NCBI GenBank assembly: GCA_945862495.1 | Contig: CAMAYM010000120.1 | Span: forward strand, 1 to 7,377 | Direction: 5' to 3' | Origin: Bordetella parapertussis | GTDB lineage: Bacteria > Pseudomonadota > Gammaproteobacteria > Burkholderiales > Burkholderiaceae_B | DNA length: 7,377 nt | Shown here: one piece after another, positions 1 through 5,424 of the stretch | Position numbering within the stretch: position 1 is the first letter of the stretch | Layout: each line of letters starts with the position of its first letter | Made by a program: the position numbers and the translations under genes | Notes under the pieces: model-generated | What the model was told of the DNA's origin: nothing | The model's database searches: none | The model's input: the letters and a program-made list of their open reading frames with translations, nothing else

Positions 1-360
1 CATCGAGAAGTCGAACTCGTCACCGTTTTGATCCAGTCGGACAAATCGCGCCTCGGGATCTTCGGTAATTTGAATAGCCCAGAGATATTGGCAGTCATAG
101 ACTTCGGTATCGAGCTCCAGACCGCCACGATTACCTACAAAGCGCGCGCCGGGACCGCCCATTTGGACGTGCGTCGCTTTTTCATCGGGCGTTTCATCGA
201 TGCCGAGCGGAATCGCAAAAATGACCCATTCCGCATCATCATCCTTGCCGATTTCCGCTAAAACGGACTTGCCCATATAGGCGCTCAGGCCATCGGCAGT
301 TTTGCCCAACATGGCAAGTTCTTGTTCGGTAAAGCGCAGGTCGTGGTCAGGTGTGGTCAT
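1..360 (-). CDS. Hypothetical acidic protein, N-terminal 120 residues (3' end outside window)
   Basis: An open minus-strand frame begins with ATG at 360 and stays open for 120 codons to the left edge, so the C-terminus is missing. The visible part is soluble-looking, with no signal peptide or membrane segment. It is rich in Asp/Glu, including a run near residues 40-44 (DDDAE). It alternates hydrophobic strands (EWVIFAIPLG at 44-53, LWAIQITE at 93-100) with Gly-rich turns (GGPGARFVGNRGG, 68-80), which suggests a small alpha/beta or beta-rich fold. I do not recognise the family and assign no function. Codon composition looks genuinely coding, and the plus-strand frames over the same stretch have no family resemblance. 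It is divergent from ettA, with 113 nt between the start codons. No strong Shine-Dalgarno is visible upstream of the ATG, so the start is likely but not certain. Confidence 0.72.
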   Translation of the reverse strand, partial: MTTPDHDLRFTEQELAMLGKTADGLSAYMGKSVLAEIGKDDDAEWVIFAIPLGIDETPDEKATHVQMGGPGARFVGNRGGLELDTEVYDCQYLWAIQITEDPEARFVRLDQNGDEFDFSM

Positions 361-412
361 AAGCACTCAGTTTGGAGCCGTTGGGTCAGGCAAAAAACAA
401 TCGATTTAGCCG

Positions 413-441
413 TCATCATAGCGCCCTCCAAGCCCTACAAT
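413..441 (+). promoter_or_regulatory. Candidate ettA promoter
   Basis: TACAAT at 436-441 matches TATAAT at five of six positions. The hexamer 17 nt upstream (TCATCA, 413-418) matches TTGACA at only three. Transcription would begin near 448, leaving a leader of about 26 nt before the ettA ATG at 474. The leader ends with a weak GATGGA close to the start codon. The element overlaps the candidate -10 of the divergent gene, so the two promoters could interfere with each other. Confidence 0.35.
415..420 (-). promoter_or_regulatory. Possible -10 element for the leftward gene
   Basis: Read on the minus strand, 420-415 is TATGAT, five of six matches to TATAAT. It lies 54 nt upstream of the ATG at 360. 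No good -35 hexamer is seen at 16-18 nt. The assignment rests on one hexamer in an otherwise unassigned divergent gap, so it is weak. Confidence 0.22.
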
Positions 442-473
442 AGCGCATCGTCTTTTTATTCTTTGATGGACTT

Positions 474-2147
474 ATGGCTCAATACGTATACACCATGCAC
501 CGAGTGGGCAAAATTGTTCCCCCCAAGCGTCAGATCCTGCGTGACATTTCTCTATCGTTTTTCCCGGGCGCCAAAATCGGCGTGTTGGGTCTGAATGGCT
601 CGGGCAAATCGACCTTGCTCAAGATCATGGCGGGTGTGGACAAGGAAATCGAAGGCGAAGCCGTTCCGATGCCCGGTCTGAATATTGGTTATCTGGAGCA
701 GGAGCCCAAGCTCAATCCTGATCACACCGTCCGTCAGGCGGTCGAGGAGGGCATGGGACCCGTTGTTGCGGCTAAAAAGCGACTTGACGAGGTCTATGCC
801 GCCTACGCCGAAGCAGATGCTGATTTTGATGCGCTCGCCGCTGAACAGGCTGATTTAGAGGCCATTATTTCGGCCGCGGCCTCGAGCGGTTCTGACGATA
901 CAGAAACACAAATGGAAATCGCCGCCGATGCGCTGCGCTTGCCCCCGTGGGACGCCAACGTTGGCAAGCTCTCCGGTGGTGAAAAGCGTCGCGTCGCGCT
1001 GTGCCGTTTATTGTTGTCCAAGCCCGACATGTTGTTGCTAGACGAACCCACTAACCACCTTGATGCTGAGAGCGTCGAGTGGCTTGAGCAGTTTCTGGCC
1101 AAGTTCCCCGGAACCGTCGTAGGCGTGACCCACGATCGTTACTTTCTAGACAATGCCGCCGAGTGGATTCTCGAGCTCGACCGTGGTCATGGCATCCCTT
1201 GGAAGGGCAACTACAGCTCCTGGCTTGAGCAAAAGAACGACCGACTCCAGCAAGAAGAGGCGAGTGAGTCAGCCCGTCAAAAAACGATCAAGAAAGAATT
1301 GGAGTGGGTCCGTCAAAACGCCAAGGGCCGTCAGGCAAAAGCCAAGGCGCGTATGACACGTTTTGAGGAACTGTCCTCTCATGAATATCAAAAGCGTAAC
1401 GAAACCCAGGAGATTTTTATCCCTGTGGCAGAGCGCTTGGGTAACGAAGCGATCGAGTTTGTGAACGTCAATAAAGCGTTTGGTGACAAGCTCTTGATGG
1501 ACAACGTGAGCTTCCGAGTCCCACCAGGCGCAATTGTCGGCATCATCGGTCCTAACGGTGCAGGTAAGTCGACCCTATTCCGTATGATCGCCGGTCAGGA
1601 CAAGCCTGATAGTGGTGAGGTCAACATCGGTCAGACCGTCAAGATCGCCTTTGTCGATCAGTCACGCGATGCGTTACCGGATGCCAAGACTGTATTCGAT
1701 ACGATTTCTGATGGCGCAGATCTTTTAACAGTAGGACGTTTTGAAATGCCTGCACGCGCCTATCTGGGGCGTTTTAACTTCAAAGGCGCCGATCAAGGCA
1801 AAATGGTCGGCCAGTTGTCCGGCGGTGAGCGGGGTCGCCTGCATTTGGCCAAAACACTCATTACGGGCGGCAACGTCTTGCTGCTGGACGAGCCGTCAAA
1901 CGATCTGGACGTGGAAACCTTGCGTGCACTTGAGGATGCACTCCTTGAGTTCGCAGGCTCGGTGATGGTGATCAGTCACGATCGCTGGTTCCTGGATCGT
2001 ATTGCCACGCACATCCTAGCCTTCGAGGGCGACTCGCAACTCGTGTTCTTTGATGGCAACTATCAGGAATACGAGGCCGACAAGAAACGTCGCTTAGGAG
2101 AGGCCGGTGCTGCGCCTAAGCGGATTCGCTACAAGGCATTGCGATAA
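474..2147 (+). CDS. ettA: Energy-dependent translational throttle protein EttA (ABC-F ATPase)
   Basis: This is a soluble ABC-F protein with two ATPase domains and no membrane segment. In E. coli, EttA binds the ribosomal E site and gates entry into elongation according to the ATP/ADP ratio. Domain 1 has Walker A GLNGSGKST (39-47), signature LSGGE (166-170), Walker B LLLDEP (187-192, catalytic Glu191) and switch His220. Domain 2 has Walker A GPNGAGKST (359-367), signature LSGGE (448-452), Walker B LLLDEP (469-474, Glu473) and His502. Between them, at about 240-322, is the basic, helical interdomain linker typical of ABC-F proteins. An Ala/Asp/Glu-rich helical insert at about 95-135 corresponds to the arm region. 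The N-terminus MAQYVYTMHRVGKIVPPKR matches the EttA family start, and 557 aa is close to the roughly 555 aa of the E. coli protein. All catalytic residues are present. It appears to be monocistronic, with its own terminator. The EttA-type N-terminus separates it from Uup and from resistance ABC-F proteins. Confidence 0.96.
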   Translation: MAQYVYTMHRVGKIVPPKRQILRDISLSFFPGAKIGVLGLNGSGKSTLLKIMAGVDKEIEGEAVPMPGLNIGYLEQEPKLNPDHTVRQAVEEGMGPVVAAKKRLDEVYAAYAEADADFDALAAEQADLEAIISAAASSGSDDTETQMEIAADALRLPPWDANVGKLSGGEKRRVALCRLLLSKPDMLLLDEPTNHLDAESVEWLEQFLAKFPGTVVGVTHDRYFLDNAAEWILELDRGHGIPWKGNYSSWLEQKNDRLQQEEASESARQKTIKKELEWVRQNAKGRQAKAKARMTRFEELSSHEYQKRNETQEIFIPVAERLGNEAIEFVNVNKAFGDKLLMDNVSFRVPPGAIVGIIGPNGAGKSTLFRMIAGQDKPDSGEVNIGQTVKIAFVDQSRDALPDAKTVFDTISDGADLLTVGRFEMPARAYLGRFNFKGADQGKMVGQLSGGERGRLHLAKTLITGGNVLLLDEPSNDLDVETLRALEDALLEFAGSVMVISHDRWFLDRIATHILAFEGDSQLVFFDGNYQEYEADKKRRLGEAGAAPKRIRYKALR

Positions 2148-2163
2148 ACATTACGCACTAAAT

Positions 2164-2197
2164 ACAAAAAGCGCCTATTTATAGGCGCTTTTTGTTT
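2164..2197. terminator. Bidirectional intrinsic terminator between ettA and minE
   Basis: A perfect inverted repeat pairs an arm at 2166-2177 (AAAAAGCGCCTA) with TAGGCGCTTTTT at 2182-2193 around a TTTA loop; C2165/G2194 and A2164/T2195 also pair. The GC-rich core is GCGCC/GGCGC. The arm ends in T5 on the plus strand and, because of the A5 on the left, also in T5 on the minus strand, so it can stop transcription both from ettA and from the convergent min operon. It lies about 17 nt after the ettA stop and 46 nt past the minE stop. Confidence 0.88.
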
Positions 2198-2213
2198 ATG
2201 CATAAGCGAATCG

Positions 2214-2236
2214 AGCGAGGTGGGTAAGACCTCGCT
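2214..2236 (-). other. Second hairpin just after the minE stop
   Basis: An exact 8-bp inverted repeat, AGCGAGGT (2214-2221) and ACCTCGCT (2229-2236), encloses a 7-nt loop. It starts 6 nt past the minE stop codon on the minus strand. There is no T-tract directly after it on that strand, so it is probably not a terminator alone. It may act as a 3'-end stabiliser of the min transcript ahead of the true terminator at 2164-2197. Confidence 0.45.
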
Positions 2237-2242
2237 AAAGCT

Positions 2243-2500
2243 TCACCGCTGAGGCATCTCGATCTTGACCTCGAGGACTTCAAGGCTGTCCTGTCGATCA
2301 AACTGGACCTTGATGTCCTCAGGGTTGATCTGGACATATTTCGAGATCACCGCCAGCAATTCCCTTTGGAGCGCGGGTAAGTAGTCGGGCGAATTGTTCC
2401 CACCACCGACACGTTCATGCGCCAAAATAATCTGTAAACGCTCTTTGGCAACGTTGGCGGAGGTTTTCTTCTGACCAAGTAAAAACGACAGAAAAGACAT
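2243..2500 (-). CDS. minE: Cell division topological specificity factor MinE
   Basis: MinE stimulates MinD ATPase activity and displaces MinC from MinD at the membrane, which drives the pole-to-pole oscillation that keeps the Z ring at midcell. The protein begins with the amphipathic membrane-targeting segment SFLSFLLGQKK, followed by the MinD-contact region VAKERLQIILAHERV, the most conserved stretch of the family. The C-terminal topological-specificity domain contains the DYLPALQRELLAVISKYV helix and ends in LEVLEVKIEMPQR. Two ATG codons stand in tandem at 2503 and 2500. The GGAGG at 2511-2507 lies 3 nt from the first but 6 nt from the second, and family members generally begin MSFL, so I chose the second (85 aa). 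With either start it overlaps the minD stop codon, implying translational coupling. Confidence 0.95.
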   Translation of the reverse strand: MSFLSFLLGQKKTSANVAKERLQIILAHERVGGGNNSPDYLPALQRELLAVISKYVQINPEDIKVQFDRQDSLEVLEVKIEMPQR

Positions 2501-3315
2501 CATTTACCTCCGAACAAGCGCTTGAGCAGACCTGGCTTTTCGTAATCAACGAAACGCAAGGGCTTTTCCTCGCCAAGGTAGCGCGAGACGACATCGCGAT
2601 ACGCTTCGGAAACATCACTCTTTTCAATATGAATCGCTGGCAAGCCTTGGTTGGAGGCCTGCAACACCGACTCAGACTCAGGAATCACGCCGATCAATTT
2701 GATCCGCAAAATGTCCTCAATGTCCTTGAGTGAAAGCATCTCACCATCTTCGACACGCTTGGGGTTATAGCGCGTCAGCAGCAGATATTCTTTGATAGGC
2801 TCGTCAGCTTCGATGGCACGACGTGATTTTGAGGCCAAAATGCCCAAAATACGGTCCGAGTCGCGCACGGAAGAGACCTCAGGATTGGTGACCACCAAGG
2901 CATCGTCGGCAAAGTAGGCCGCCAGCAAGGCGCCCGTTTCGATACCGGCAGGAGAGTCACACACGATGTACTCAAAACCCATTTCTTTCAGGTCGTTGAT
3001 GACCTTGCCAACACCCTCCAGAGAAAGCGCGTCTTTGTCGCGTGTCTGCGAAGCGGGCAATATAAAGAGGTTTTCGAGATTTTTGTCTTTGATTAAGGCT
3101 TGATTGAGAGTGGCTTCACCCTGAATCACGTTCACAAAGTCATACACCACGCGGCGCTCACAACCCATAATGAGGTCGAGATTACGCAGTCCGACGTCAA
3201 AGTCGATTACGGCTGTTTTGTGGCCACGCATGGCCAAACCGGACGAAAAGCTGGCGCTCGTAGTGGTCTTGCCAACGCCACCCTTGCCTGAAGTCACCAC
3301 CACAATACGAGTCAT
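2500..3315 (-). CDS. minD: Septum site-determining ATPase MinD
   Basis: MinD is a ParA/MinD-family ATPase that dimerises with ATP on the inner membrane and recruits MinC to block Z-ring assembly away from midcell; MinE triggers its release. The deviant Walker A KGGVGKT spans 11-17, with signature Lys11 and catalytic Lys16. Switch I carries VIDFDVGLRNLD (37-48), and the Walker B region is YIVCDSPAGIE (116-126, Asp120). The C-terminal amphipathic membrane-targeting helix PGLLKRLFGGK (261-271) is intact. At 271 aa it has normal family length. It is the middle gene of minC-minD-minE, starting 32 nt after the minC stop with a moderate AAAGG about 10 nt before the ATG. Its TGA stop overlaps the minE start region. 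Nothing is missing or unusual. Confidence 0.97.
   Translation of the reverse strand: MTRIVVVTSGKGGVGKTTTSASFSSGLAMRGHKTAVIDFDVGLRNLDLIMGCERRVVYDFVNVIQGEATLNQALIKDKNLENLFILPASQTRDKDALSLEGVGKVINDLKEMGFEYIVCDSPAGIETGALLAAYFADDALVVTNPEVSSVRDSDRILGILASKSRRAIEADEPIKEYLLLTRYNPKRVEDGEMLSLKDIEDILRIKLIGVIPESESVLQASNQGLPAIHIEKSDVSEAYRDVVSRYLGEEKPLRFVDYEKPGLLKRLFGGK
2507..2511 (-). promoter_or_regulatory. minE Shine-Dalgarno inside the minD 3' end
   Basis: GGAGG on the minus strand (2511-2507) is encoded by the Gly-Gly codons near the end of minD. It is the strongest ribosome binding site seen in the window. Its 6-nt spacing to the ATG at 2500 favours that start over the ATG at 2503. Confidence 0.75.
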
Positions 3316-3347
3316 GACGCGAGAACCTTTAAATGGAAATGTTAATT

Positions 3348-4187
3348 TTACTGCCCAAGGGCATTAATAAGAAGTGCATCTTTTTCAAGTTGGATCGCAA
3401 CAGGTTTTTGATGCAATTCGACCGAAAGTTTAGTGTCAATCACGCGATAAATACCAGCAATGGCGACAAGTTCGGCATCAAAGCCAGTCGTAAAAATACG
3501 CGCAGCCACATCACCACGCGCCCCTGCCATCGCTTTGCCACGAAGCGGGCCGTAGATGTGAATGTTGCCGTCAGCGATGACTTCTGCCCCACGACTTACG
3601 ACACCCATCACAATTAAGTCGCTGTTGCGGGCGTACACGCGTTGACCTGAGCGCAGAGGGCCTTTGATGACCATGGTGGGAGCTGCCGACGAAGCAGAGG
3701 GCGCTGCAGAATCGACGCGCTGAGAGGCGGCGTCATTCGATGCGTCACTGCTGTTGTTCGCGCTCGCAGCAGGTGCGTCGGTACTGTTTTCTTCTGTTGC
3801 CGCAGGGGTCGGTAAGCTTGCGGTGACCGGCTCGGCTACAGAAGCTGCCGTTTGCGTATCTGACGCATGACGCGCAGGCGCCGCAGACAGATCAACAGGC
3901 GTCAGGCCATAGGCTTGCGCCTGGAGCAAATTGTCACCTTGGGCCACCACACCAATTACTGGCAGTTTGTGCTTTTTAAATGCCTCAATCAGCGGTGCCC
4001 AATCAATTAAATCGTCCACGCGTGAGGCATCGATCACAACAGGCTCATTTTCAAAAAAAGCACCGGCATCCGCCATGCGTTTTTTTAGTGCCTGAATTAA
4101 TGTTTTGGTGTCAGCGTGCTGAAGCACCACACGTATTGCGTAGAGCGTGGCGCTTTTAAATTCTAGGGGGGAGAGTTCAGTCGTCAT
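3348..4187 (-). CDS. minC: Septum site-determining protein MinC
   Basis: MinC is the FtsZ-assembly inhibitor carried to the membrane by MinD. The N-terminal FtsZ-inhibiting domain covers about residues 5-100. The C-terminal beta-helix domain, which dimerises and binds MinD, covers about 172-279. It shows the RSGQ motif (179-182), the GVVSRGAEVIADGNIHIYG stretch and the LRGKAMAGARGD segment (215-226), the most conserved part of the family. Between them, at about 101-171, is a long low-complexity linker rich in Ala, Ser, Thr and Asp. This makes the protein 279 aa, against about 231 in E. coli; linker length is known to vary in this family. The start at 4187 gives a normal N-domain, but no good Shine-Dalgarno precedes it. 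It is the first gene of the min operon, possibly preceded on the same transcript by the small gene at 4286-4489. Confidence 0.95.
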   Translation of the reverse strand: MTTELSPLEFKSATLYAIRVVLQHADTKTLIQALKKRMADAGAFFENEPVVIDASRVDDLIDWAPLIEAFKKHKLPVIGVVAQGDNLLQAQAYGLTPVDLSAAPARHASDTQTAASVAEPVTASLPTPAATEENSTDAPAASANNSSDASNDAASQRVDSAAPSASSAAPTMVIKGPLRSGQRVYARNSDLIVMGVVSRGAEVIADGNIHIYGPLRGKAMAGARGDVAARIFTTGFDAELVAIAGIYRVIDTKLSVELHQKPVAIQLEKDALLINALGQ

Positions 4188-4195
4188 TGTCTTGG

Positions 4196-4201
4196 ATCAT
4201 A
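4196..4201 (-). promoter_or_regulatory. Possible -10 element immediately upstream of minC
   Basis: TATGAT on the minus strand (4201-4196) matches five of six consensus positions. A start site 6-7 nt further on would fall at about 4190-4188, almost on the minC ATG at 4187, so the message would be nearly leaderless. The hexamer 17 nt upstream (TTTCCT) is a poor -35. The alternative is transcription from upstream of the small gene at 4286-4489. Confidence 0.28.
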
Positions 4202-4285
4202 CCTTACCTAGGTCAGCGAGGAAAAGTCCAAAAAATGATCGTACATGTCTTACACATCACTAAGGCTTAAGGATGACGACGGGAC

Positions 4286-4489
4286 TTAGGGCGCGTTCAA
4301 TGAGGCTTTGGCAGCCTCTTGGGGCGTTAAACCCTCATAAAACTGATCGGTAAACAGCTCGGCATGCTCTTCGATATAGCCTTGAGCTTCGCGCAAACTT
4401 GCCCCGGCCGCGACTAAATATTCCTCAACTTCGGTACACCATTGGATTAAGGCCAGGGTGTCTGCATCAATCTCTTCTTTTTTCGCCAT
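4286..4489 (-). CDS. Small acidic hypothetical protein (67 aa)
   Basis: I do not recognise this protein. It is short, acidic, cytoplasmic and predicted by eye to be largely helical: helices around IDADTLALIQWCTEVEEYLVAAG (7-29) and SLREAQGYIEEHAELFTDQF (31-50), then a GLTPQEAAKASL tail helix (54-65) with a helix-capping Thr-Pro. It has no signal peptide, membrane segment or Cys/His metal motif (a single Cys). Codon use and the amphipathic pattern look like real coding sequence. The start at ATG 4489 is followed by MAKKEE, a plausible N-terminus, although no clear Shine-Dalgarno precedes it. It lies 98 nt upstream of minC on the same strand with no terminator between, so it may be cotranscribed with minCDE. 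On its other side it is divergent from the sensor/transporter operon. Existence is likely; function is unknown. Confidence 0.68.
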   Translation of the reverse strand: MAKKEEIDADTLALIQWCTEVEEYLVAAGASLREAQGYIEEHAELFTDQFYEGLTPQEAAKASLNAP

Positions 4490-4618
4490 TATTGATTGGT
4501 CGCCCAGATTATTCGTAATAAAATTGCTAAAAATGTAGATGCGCGTCGCATGAGTGATCGACCCAAGAAATTTATTTTATACCACCTCAATTCGATGTTA
4601 GGCTGAATAAAATTTCCG

Positions 4619-4648
4619 TTTAGACCCACTAAAACTGAAAATTATATT
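4619..4648 (+). promoter_or_regulatory. Candidate promoter of the sensor/MFS operon
   Basis: TATATT at 4643-4648 matches TATAAT at five of six positions. TTTAGA at 4619-4624 matches TTGACA at four of six, with an 18-nt spacer. Transcription would start near 4655, giving a leader of about 25 nt. The stretch 4621-4680 has only 13 G/C in 60 bases, typical of a promoter region but also one in which chance matches are common. Confidence 0.35.
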
Positions 4649-4680
4649 TTTTGATCAAATAAGTTAATTGTGTATCTAAA

Positions 4681-5424
4681 ATGTTTCAAAAAATAAAAAT
4701 TATTGGTGTGGCCGTCGGGATTATTTTTTTTTTGCTGAGTTTGCTTTCAGCATTACAGTTTTACCGCTTTCAACAACTTTTGTTCGATATCACCCAAGCA
4801 AGAATCGAGGTGCCTGCAGACGCACTCAAACGTGACATCGAACGCAGTATCGCGACAGGAATTGCGCTACATACCAATGCGCAAGTGCCCCAGATGCTTG
4901 AACACGTCATACAGAACAATCCGATTGTGCTGTCTATTGAGCTTGCCGGCTTGGGCTCACGTGAGCGCGAAATACTGTGGTCGGCTGGCAAGCCCCCCTC
5001 ATCTTTCCAGGGTGCTGGTCAAGCGAGCTCCACAAGCCGAAGCCCGCCTTCGTCTCTTAAGCCAGGAGAAACGCCCGTGTTTGTTCAGCGCTGGCCTATC
5101 GTGGATTCGCTTGGGATGAATGTTGCGCAGCTAGTAGTCGTATCCGATAAGTCTGAGGCGCTCAAAATCATCGCCAATGCCCGTGCCGAAATCCTGACTT
5201 TAGCCATAACTTTATGTATCGCTTCCCTTGCCTTGTTGGCTCCAATTCTTTATTTCTTACTCATGAAATTGGATAGGATTGTGCTGACTGCAAAATCAAT
5301 CATGCTGGGCAAGACGGTTGATAGAAATGTTGTTTTAACCAGCGAGATCTGTCAACTCGCGCAAAATGCTCAGGACAATAAAAACGCATCACAGACGATG
5401 AATCGCGAGGCGTCGCCGTCATGA
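4681..5424 (+). CDS. Membrane-anchored sensor-like protein, no output domain (247 aa)
   Basis: I recognise the architecture but not the family name. A hydrophobic helix at about 5-28 is followed by an extracytoplasmic region (about 29-168), a second membrane helix (about 170-195) and a short cytoplasmic tail (196-247) that starts like the first HAMP helix but has no kinase, cyclase or methyl-accepting domain. The extracytoplasmic part contains a Cache-like pattern: helix SIATGIAL (57-63), then LEHVIQNNP (73-81) and a strand around IVLSIEL. A Ser/Pro-rich low-complexity insert follows at about 105-130. A similar arrangement is seen at residues 57-195 of the next gene product, which suggests that the two sensor modules are paralogous. 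The ATG at 4681 is the first start after an in-frame TAA at 4660. It lacks a visible Shine-Dalgarno, so translation may be weak. Its end overlaps the next gene by ATGA, implying coupled synthesis and perhaps a complex. Confidence 0.82.
   Translation: MFQKIKIIGVAVGIIFFLLSLLSALQFYRFQQLLFDITQARIEVPADALKRDIERSIATGIALHTNAQVPQMLEHVIQNNPIVLSIELAGLGSREREILWSAGKPPSSFQGAGQASSTSRSPPSSLKPGETPVFVQRWPIVDSLGMNVAQLVVVSDKSEALKIIANARAEILTLAITLCIASLALLAPILYFLLMKLDRIVLTAKSIMLGKTVDRNVVLTSEICQLAQNAQDNKNASQTMNREASPS

Noticed and set aside
28..261. Plus-strand open frame at the left edge
   Set aside because: It lies opposite a longer minus-strand frame (1-360) that starts at a clear ATG and has a more natural protein composition; the plus frame shows no recognisable motif.
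803..1102. Minus-strand open frame inside ettA
   Set aside because: It is Ser/Ala-rich shadow sequence opposite the conserved signature and Walker B of EttA, which fixes the true frame.
474..2147. ABC-F antibiotic-resistance protein instead of EttA
   Set aside because: The N-terminus, arm insert, linker and length fit EttA; the long interdomain antibiotic-resistance extension of Msr/Vga-type proteins is absent.
4539..4551. Short palindrome ATGCG-CGT-CGCAT as an operator
   Set aside because: Five-base arms with a 3-nt spacer occur often by chance, and it is not well placed relative to either candidate promoter.
4567..4616. Inverted repeat GAAATTT...AAATTTC in the intergenic region
   Set aside because: The arms are only 7 bp, pure A/T apart from one base, and about 36 nt apart; in such AT-rich sequence this is likely chance.
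4681..5424. Chemoreceptor (methyl-accepting) gene
   Set aside because: No signalling coiled-coil or conserved hairpin tip follows the second membrane helix; only about 52 cytoplasmic residues remain.
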